Assembly: GCA_031430435.1 (NCBI GenBank)
Contig: JANPBM010000102.1
Location: forward strand, 1 to 64,000
Source of the DNA: JANNVK01 sp031430435
GTDB taxonomy: Bacteria > Acidobacteriota > Blastocatellia > Pyrinomonadales > Pyrinomonadaceae
DNA: 64,000 bases
Direction of reading: 5' to 3'
The translations under genes were made by a program, and so were the position numbers. This document shows, piece by piece, positions 58,860 to 64,000 of the stretch (its first letter is position 1; the number at the start of each line of letters is the position of its first letter). The notes under the pieces were generated by a model. The model had not been told where the DNA came from, made no database searches, and worked only from the letters and a program-made list of their open reading frames with translations.

Positions 58860-59759
58860 ATGCACTTTTGTCATATTTGTAAAAATAGTTTGGAAACTCA
58901 TCTGAAAGAAGTTTTTGATTCGGAAACGGCGGAAAAGTTTGAAATAAAAGTTTGCCGTCATTGCGAGCTGAAACAAACTTTTCCGCAACCGCCAACGCTT
59001 GAAAAATACTATGCCGAATATCACGGCAAGCGACACAGTTTCACGGGAAATTTCCGAATGCAAAGAAGATTTGCGCGTCTCAGACAAACAAAAACCGGCG
59101 GAAATTTGTTGGACATCGGTTGCGGAAACGGTTCGTTTTTGGAACTGGCGGGCAGAAACGGGTGGCACACCGTCGGCACGGAATTTAATCCGCCCGAAGT
59201 CGATTTCCCCGTTTATAAATCGCTTTCCGCCGTCAGACAAAAATACGGCGAAAACAGTTTCGATGCGATTACGCTTTGGCATTCGTTGGAGCATTTTCCC
59301 GATTTAATCGAAGTTTTGACTGATATTTCATATCTTTTGAAAGCCGACGGCGCACTGCTGATTGCCGTGCCGAACTCAAGCGGTTGGCAGGCAAAACTCT
59401 TCGGAAAAACTTGGTTGCATTTGGACGTTCCGCGTCATTTATTTCATTTTAACCGAAAATCACTGGCGTTTTGTTTGCAAGAATACGGCTTTGAAGTTTT
59501 GACCAAATCGCACAAAGAGTTTGAATACGATTTGCTCGGTTGGTCGCAAAGTTTATTGAATTCGATTTACAAAGTTCCGAATGTGTTTCTGAAAATACTG
59601 ATGAAAAAAGACGTGGCGACCGGCACATCCGTATCTTTACTGCATTTTATTTCGGGAATAATTTTTTCCGGCTGCTTTTTGCCGATTTCTGTTTTAGCGA
59701 GTCTCTGCGGTAAAGGCGGAACGCTCGTGGTTTCAGCCGTAAAATATGTTGAACGGTAA
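58860..59759 (+). CDS. Zn-ribbon-linked SAM-dependent methyltransferase
   Basis: 299 residues. N-terminal CxxC pair (C4, C7) with a second pair near 33-36 (VCRHCELK) form a zinc ribbon. The class I SAM domain follows: NLLDIGCGNGSFLELAGRNG (about 81-100), ITLWHSLEHFPDLIEVL (about 140-156) and LLKADGALLIAVPN. C-terminal part has two hydrophobic segments (about 235-298). Found with GT2 and TMTC-like genes, so it probably modifies a lipid-linked sugar or glycan. The next gene overlaps its end by 14 bp. Confidence 0.87.
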   Translation: MHFCHICKNSLETHLKEVFDSETAEKFEIKVCRHCELKQTFPQPPTLEKYYAEYHGKRHSFTGNFRMQRRFARLRQTKTGGNLLDIGCGNGSFLELAGRNGWHTVGTEFNPPEVDFPVYKSLSAVRQKYGENSFDAITLWHSLEHFPDLIEVLTDISYLLKADGALLIAVPNSSGWQAKLFGKTWLHLDVPRHLFHFNRKSLAFCLQEYGFEVLTKSHKEFEYDLLGWSQSLLNSIYKVPNVFLKILMKKDVATGTSVSLLHFISGIIFSGCFLPISVLASLCGKGGTLVVSAVKYVER

Positions 59760-60552
59760 AAAAATAATTGTGGTGATGCCCGCCTATAATGCCGCAAAAA
59801 CGTTGCGCCAAACAGTCGCGGAGATTCCGCGTGAAATTGTCGATGAAATTCTGTTGGTCGATGACAACAGCACTGATGAAACGGTCGTTTTGGCACGCGA
59901 ACTTAATCTTTTGACCTTTCAACACGAGCGGAATTTCGGTTACGGCAGAAATCAAAAAACTTGTTATCGCGAGGCTTTGCAAAGAGATGCCGATATAATT
60001 GTGATGGTTCATCCCGATTATCAATACTCGCCGAAGTTGATTGTGCCGATGGCGGGAATGATTGCTTTTGGCGAATACGATGCGGTGATGGGTTCGAGAA
60101 TTTTGGGAAAAGGTGTGCTGGGCGGCGGAATGCCGCTTTATAAATACGTGGCGAATCGATTTTTAACGCTCACGCAAAATATTCTGATGGATTTCAAACT
60201 TTCCGAATATCACACGGGTTTTCGCGCGTTCAGCCGCGAAGTTTTGGAAACTTTGCCGCTCGAAGAAAATTCCGACGATTTTGTGTTCGATAACGAAATG
60301 ATTTCACAGGCAATTTATTTCGATTTCAGAGTCGGCGAAATAAGTTGCCCGACGCGATATTTTGCCGAAGCATCTTCGATAAATTTCTCGCGCAGCGTCA
60401 AATACGGACTCGGCGTTTTGTTGACATCGGTAAAATTTCGGTTGCATAAAACAGGTTTGATTCGCACCCGAATTTTCCGACAACGCGGACAGAAACTCTT
60501 TCCGGCGTATTACAAAGAAATTGAAAAAAACCATGGCGAAGAAAAAAAATAA
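59746..60552 (+). CDS. DPM1-like family 2 glycosyltransferase
   Basis: 268 residues. KIIVVMPAYNAAKTLRQTVA, DEILLVDDNSTDETV (about 38-52), HPDYQYSPKLIVPMAGMI and LSEYHTGFRAFSRE (the family's acceptor region). Typical of transferases that load mannose or another sugar onto a polyprenyl phosphate. It overlaps the upstream methyltransferase by 14 bp and the TMTC-like gene by 20 bp, so the three are one translation-coupled unit. It probably supplies the sugar donor used by the membrane protein. Confidence 0.88.
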   Translation: MLNGKKIIVVMPAYNAAKTLRQTVAEIPREIVDEILLVDDNSTDETVVLARELNLLTFQHERNFGYGRNQKTCYREALQRDADIIVMVHPDYQYSPKLIVPMAGMIAFGEYDAVMGSRILGKGVLGGGMPLYKYVANRFLTLTQNILMDFKLSEYHTGFRAFSREVLETLPLEENSDDFVFDNEMISQAIYFDFRVGEISCPTRYFAEASSINFSRSVKYGLGVLLTSVKFRLHKTGLIRTRIFRQRGQKLFPAYYKEIEKNHGEEKK

Positions 60553-62563
60553 CAATAACCCGCAAACAGAACTTGCGGAAACCGAAATCACGGAACAACA
60601 AAGTACGGCAACCGAAGAAACCCGCGAGCGAAACGGATTAGTCGCGTTTTTTCAAAATCGGACAAATTTGTACGTTGTTTTCGGCTTGGCTCTTTCGTGT
60701 CTCGTGATTTACGGACAAACTTTCGGTTTTTCCTTTATCAATTTGGACGACAACATTTACATTTACGAAAATCCGTATGTGGTCAACGGACTTTCGTTTG
60801 AATCCGTTCGTTTGGCATTTACGGATTTTTATTTTGCCAACTGGCATCCGCTGACGACGATTTCTTACCAAATCAATGTCTCGCTGTTTGGCTTTAAAGC
60901 GGGTCAATTTCACCTTGTAAACGTTATTTTTCACACGCTTAATTCGGTTTTGCTTTTTGTCGTCATTAAAAAATTAACCGGTTCAACGTGGCGCAGCGCG
61001 GTTGTTGCGACGATTTTTGCCGTTCATCCGACGCATGCTGAATCGGTGGCGTGGATTTCGCAACGAAAAGATGTTTTGTGCGTCTTTTTTTGGCTCTGGT
61101 CAACGTATTTTTATGTTGATTTTGCCCGAAGCAAAGATGAAAAACGGACAAAATTTTATTTGTTTGCACTATTGTTTTTCGTCTGCGGATTGATGTCAAA
61201 ATCAATGGCAATAACGCTTCCGTTTACTTTTCTGTTGCTTGATTATTGGGCGTTGGAACGGTTTGATAATTTTCAACTTAAAAATATAATGCCGTTATTA
61301 AAGGAGAAAATTCCGTTCTTTGCATTGACCGTTTTATTTTCAGTAATTACATTTTTGGCTCAAAAATCGGAGAACGCCGTCCAATCGCTCGAACTTTTAC
61401 CGATTTCGACCCGACTTTTCAACGCCTTTATATCTTATGTTAAATATCTCGGAATGTTGTTTTATCCGTTTAATTTAGGTGTGCTTTATCCGTATCAAAG
61501 AGAACTTCCGCTTTGGCAAATTGCCGGCTCGATCGTTTTAATTATCGCAATTTCAGCCTTTTGTATTTGGCAAATTAAGTCGAAAAAGTATCTGTTTACG
61601 GGTTGGTTTTGGTTTCTCGGAACACTCGTTCCCGTCATCGGCATTTTACAAGTCGGTTCGCAAAGTTTGGCGGACAGATACACTTATATTCCGTATATCG
61701 GGTTGAGTTTGGCGATTGTCTGGCTCGTCTCGGATTTATTGAAAAATCTTGATCGCAGAGTTTTGGCGGGCTTGGCGGCGGTTGTTTTACTCGGCTTGGC
61801 GGGGCTTGCGGTCAGGCAGGTTTCGTTTTGGAAAAACAGCGAAACCCTTTATACGCAAACACTTTCCGTTACTGAAAACAACTCTGTGATCGAACAAAAT
61901 CTCTGCCAACAACTGTTGAGCGAAGATCGTTTAACCGAAGCCGAGGAACAATGTAACCGAGCGATTCTGCATAATCCCGAATTTGCGAACGCATATTTAT
62001 CGCTCGGACTTATAAATCTCAGAAATAAACAATATGTCGATTCGGAGAAAACTTTCGGCAAAGCGATCGCGTTACGCCCGAATGATTTTGCCGCAAATTC
62101 AAATTTGACGAAAGCATTGTTTGCACAAGGGAAATTTGACGAGGCGGCTCAAATTACCGAGAAAATTGCGAGTTTTGCAAATACGGGAAGAATCGGAGCG
62201 GAAGTTTTGTTGCAAAATTATTCGGCAATCGGAATTGGTTACGCGCAAAAAGCCGAATATGAAAAAGCTGCCGATTATATGCAAAAAGCGTTGAAAATCG
62301 ATGATTCGAAAAATGATATTCGAGCCAATCTGGGTTTTATTTTAGCTCGCACGGGAAAAATTAACGAAGGCATAAACGAATTAAACGAAGCGGTTCGCCG
62401 AAATCCGACCAAACCCGAATTTTATAATTTACTCGGCGTAGTTTTATTGGCGGACGAAAAAGTTGACGAAGCGATAAAACAATTTGAAAAAGCGGTTCAA
62501 CTGAATCCGAAATTCAAAGAAGCGAGTGATAATCTGATGAAAGCCAAGGCGAAGAAAAAGTAA
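60533..62563 (+). CDS. TMTC-like TPR membrane protein (putative glycosyltransferase)
   Basis: 676 residues from the ATG at 60533 (an upstream TTG is less likely). Short Lys/Asn-rich start, then about ten membrane helices (about 45-445) with loop motif INLDDNIYIYENPYV and the segment WHPLTTISYQINVSLFG-HLVNVIFH, as in TMTC proteins and bacterial relatives, GT-C fold. Five or so TPRs follow (about 455-676; AYLSLGLINLRNKQYVDSEK, DYMQKALKIDDSKNDIRA). With the DPM1-like neighbour it may O-glycosylate periplasmic proteins, as TMTCs do in the ER. That is inference. Confidence 0.82.
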   Translation: MAKKKNNNNPQTELAETEITEQQSTATEETRERNGLVAFFQNRTNLYVVFGLALSCLVIYGQTFGFSFINLDDNIYIYENPYVVNGLSFESVRLAFTDFYFANWHPLTTISYQINVSLFGFKAGQFHLVNVIFHTLNSVLLFVVIKKLTGSTWRSAVVATIFAVHPTHAESVAWISQRKDVLCVFFWLWSTYFYVDFARSKDEKRTKFYLFALLFFVCGLMSKSMAITLPFTFLLLDYWALERFDNFQLKNIMPLLKEKIPFFALTVLFSVITFLAQKSENAVQSLELLPISTRLFNAFISYVKYLGMLFYPFNLGVLYPYQRELPLWQIAGSIVLIIAISAFCIWQIKSKKYLFTGWFWFLGTLVPVIGILQVGSQSLADRYTYIPYIGLSLAIVWLVSDLLKNLDRRVLAGLAAVVLLGLAGLAVRQVSFWKNSETLYTQTLSVTENNSVIEQNLCQQLLSEDRLTEAEEQCNRAILHNPEFANAYLSLGLINLRNKQYVDSEKTFGKAIALRPNDFAANSNLTKALFAQGKFDEAAQITEKIASFANTGRIGAEVLLQNYSAIGIGYAQKAEYEKAADYMQKALKIDDSKNDIRANLGFILARTGKINEGINELNEAVRRNPTKPEFYNLLGVVLLADEKVDEAIKQFEKAVQLNPKFKEASDNLMKAKAKKK

Positions 62564-62594
62564 ATCAAAGTTAGAAGTCTGAAGGAGGAGAAGT

Positions 62595-63560
62595 ATGCAA
62601 AAGCAAGATACGGATGATGAATATAAACAACAACTTAAAGATTTAACTCAGATGATTGAGCAACACGCGGAGTATTCTCGAATACTTCCGACTTTACCGC
62701 CAAAGGATCGTGCCGAAGCGGCAGATGTTTTGCAAAAACTTGGTGATGCGATTGAAACTTTTGAGCAAAAACTTGCCGATAAATATGAGATTATTAAAAA
62801 CCATAAGAAAAATGAATTAGAAAGTCTTATCAAAAAAGATGATGCGGCTGAAAAAGTTTGGGAAAGTATGGAACGTATTTTTATTGTTGCCAAACACAAA
62901 GGCGATAAGGATTTTTTTGAGAAATTTGAGGCGCAAGTTACAGGGAAAATGGCTCCCGAAATTAAAGAAGAATTTTACGATCGCGTTGCCATACGCGAAT
63001 CTTACGACCTGCAAAATATTTTAGGAAATCCGGGCGGTAAACCTAAATATAAAAAGTCTAAGATGAAGCATCCGCAAATTCAAATGGATGAAGCATTGTA
63101 TGAAATCAACAAAATTGCTTACGAAACCGACGATTTTTTCAAAGAAATTGATGTCCAATTACAAGAAAATATTGCTATTCGTGATCGATATGTCGCAAAA
63201 ATGCAAAATGCCCCAACAGCAAAACGCGGACAAATGAGAGCTAAAGCGGCTGAACTTACTCGACAAATTGAAGCAGGTAAAAACAAATTGATAAATTATT
63301 TGGATATGTGTTTAGCTGAAGAGAAAATTGAAACAGAGAATCCCGACCAAGAGAAATTGGACGCTGCATTTGCGATGACCGGAGTTGCTCATGAAAGGAT
63401 TTATATTATGTACAAACACACACAACCGCATTTGCTCGAAGATTTTACTAAACAATGTATCGAATACGACTCCACGCCGGAAGAGATTCAGCAATTTTTC
63501 GAGCGTGTGGCAAAACGTGAAGCCGAAGAACTTGATGATATTTTGGGAAGTTTGGATTAA
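62595..63560 (+). CDS. Helical hypothetical protein with an internal duplication
   Basis: 321 residues, no signal or membrane segment, strong site AAGGAGGAG 8 nt before the ATG. Two similar halves: KEEFYDRVAIRESYDLQNILG (about 133-153) and IQQFFERVAKREAEELDDILG (about 299-319), each preceded by a helical stretch (ERIFIVAKHKGDKDFFEKF; ERIYIMYKHTQPHLLEDF). The half domain is about 65 residues. I recognise no family. It may be a cytosolic binding protein or scaffold. It ends 8 bp from the convergent epimerase gene. Confidence 0.75.
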   Translation: MQKQDTDDEYKQQLKDLTQMIEQHAEYSRILPTLPPKDRAEAADVLQKLGDAIETFEQKLADKYEIIKNHKKNELESLIKKDDAAEKVWESMERIFIVAKHKGDKDFFEKFEAQVTGKMAPEIKEEFYDRVAIRESYDLQNILGNPGGKPKYKKSKMKHPQIQMDEALYEINKIAYETDDFFKEIDVQLQENIAIRDRYVAKMQNAPTAKRGQMRAKAAELTRQIEAGKNKLINYLDMCLAEEKIETENPDQEKLDAAFAMTGVAHERIYIMYKHTQPHLLEDFTKQCIEYDSTPEEIQQFFERVAKREAEELDDILGSLD

Positions 63561-63568
63561 AGTTGCAT

Positions 63569-64000
63569 TCACTTAAAAACGCCTTCGCCCAAAAAATTTT
63601 CACGCAGATATTTGATTGTCTCGTGAAGTGTTTCATTGGGTTCGCGGGCTGTAAAGCCGAGTTCGGTTTCGGCTTTATACGAATCGAAATACCAAAAATA
63701 CTCGCCCATTTCTACTTCGCTGGCTTCAAACGGGGCGGATCGATTCCAATTTTTATAAAGCGAATCGATAAAATTTGCTCCCGCCACGGCGATTTTTGTC
63801 GGCACTTTGAACATCGGCGCAGAAACTCCGCTCAATCTTTCCAGCCGTTTGAAAAATTCTTCGACCGTCCAATTTACGGCACCGAGCAAATAACGTTCCT
63901 GATGTTTTCCTTTGTCCAAAGCGTTCATAAACGCAGTCGCGGCATCGCGCGCATCGACAAAATTCAAACCGCCGCCCGGCATTGTCGGCAACTTTTTTGC
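63569..64000 (-). CDS. NAD-dependent sugar epimerase/dehydratase family (3' part, cut by window edge)
   Basis: Reads in from beyond base 64000; 143 codons visible, the C-terminal half. KLPTMPGGGLNFVDARDAATAF and YLLGAVNWTVEEFFKRLERL match extended SDR-type epimerases/dihydroflavonol-reductase relatives, with a C-terminal FTAREPNETLHETIKYLRE. The NAD-binding GxxGxxG and catalytic YxxxK lie outside the window, so activity is not judged. Convergent with the duplicated hypothetical gene, 8-bp gap. Confidence 0.85.
   Translation of the reverse strand, partial: AKKLPTMPGGGLNFVDARDAATAFMNALDKGKHQERYLLGAVNWTVEEFFKRLERLSGVSAPMFKVPTKIAVAGANFIDSLYKNWNRSAPFEASEVEMGEYFWYFDSYKAETELGFTAREPNETLHETIKYLRENFLGEGVFK

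Overview
The window is about 42% GC and reads as the chromosome of a Gram-negative bacterium: it carries lipoprotein signal peptides, a type IV pilus ATPase and platform protein, and a Wzm/Wzt polysaccharide exporter. DUF4394/FG-GAP and DUF4331 proteins, a TMTC-like TPR membrane protein, Uma2, a DUF5678/retropepsin pair and many lipoproteins together resemble Acidobacteriota of the Blastocatellia type. That placement is inference; there is no rRNA to confirm it.

Layout. 0.3-4.5 kb: deoB, a PhoX-family protein and a thioredoxin-NHL protein. 4.7-13.3 kb: an envelope region with a fasciclin protein, an operon of DUF4394/FG-GAP, DUF4331, TPR lipoprotein and NicO transporter genes, and an ECF sigma/RskA anti-sigma pair. 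A shared GCAATCCG-N16-CG element lies upstream of the fasciclin and DUF4394 genes and may be the sigma factor's promoter. 13.3-16.6 kb: small hypothetical genes, an ABC ATPase that has lost its catalytic motifs, tRNA-Gly, tRNA-Cys and a DUF5678/retropepsin pair. 16.8-23.5 kb: a 7TM-HD phosphohydrolase, hflX (apparently without a canonical start codon), a YbjQ protein and a MacB-like ABC pair.

23.8-27.4 kb is an AT-rich cassette of a C5 cytosine methyltransferase convergent with an 850-residue MORC-like GHKL ATPase carrying a PD-(D/E)XK nuclease domain; it looks like a restriction or phage-defence system. 27.5-30.9 kb: hpt, an RpiB-like fusion, an Mrp ATPase and an HNH nuclease pair. 30.9-36.9 kb: a tight rightward run (uracil-DNA glycosylase, ArsC-like, YgfZ, Rrf2 regulator, SDR, nitroreductase, DoxX, thioredoxin-like, DOPA-dioxygenase-like) that looks like a thiol/electrophile stress operon with an operator-like dyad over the rrf2 promoter.

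36.9-46.7 kb: membrane proteins, a BrnA-like orphan antitoxin, guaA, tRNA-Leu, a frameshifted SRPBCC gene, Uma2, a two-lipoyl-domain E2 acyltransferase, an archaemetzincin-like lipoprotein and purN. 46.7-52.8 kb: polysaccharide export and synthesis (wzm, wzt, two methyltransferases, two GT2). 52.8-56.8 kb: an NTF2-like protein, pilB, a four-helix-bundle gene broken by an in-frame TGA, and pilC. 57.0-64.0 kb: a Rad52-like protein, an M19 dipeptidase, a methyltransferase/GT2/TMTC-like glycosylation operon, a duplicated-domain hypothetical protein and the 3' part of a sugar epimerase.

Many gaps hold imperfect palindromes built from short degenerate tandem units; some supply the last codons of neighbouring genes.
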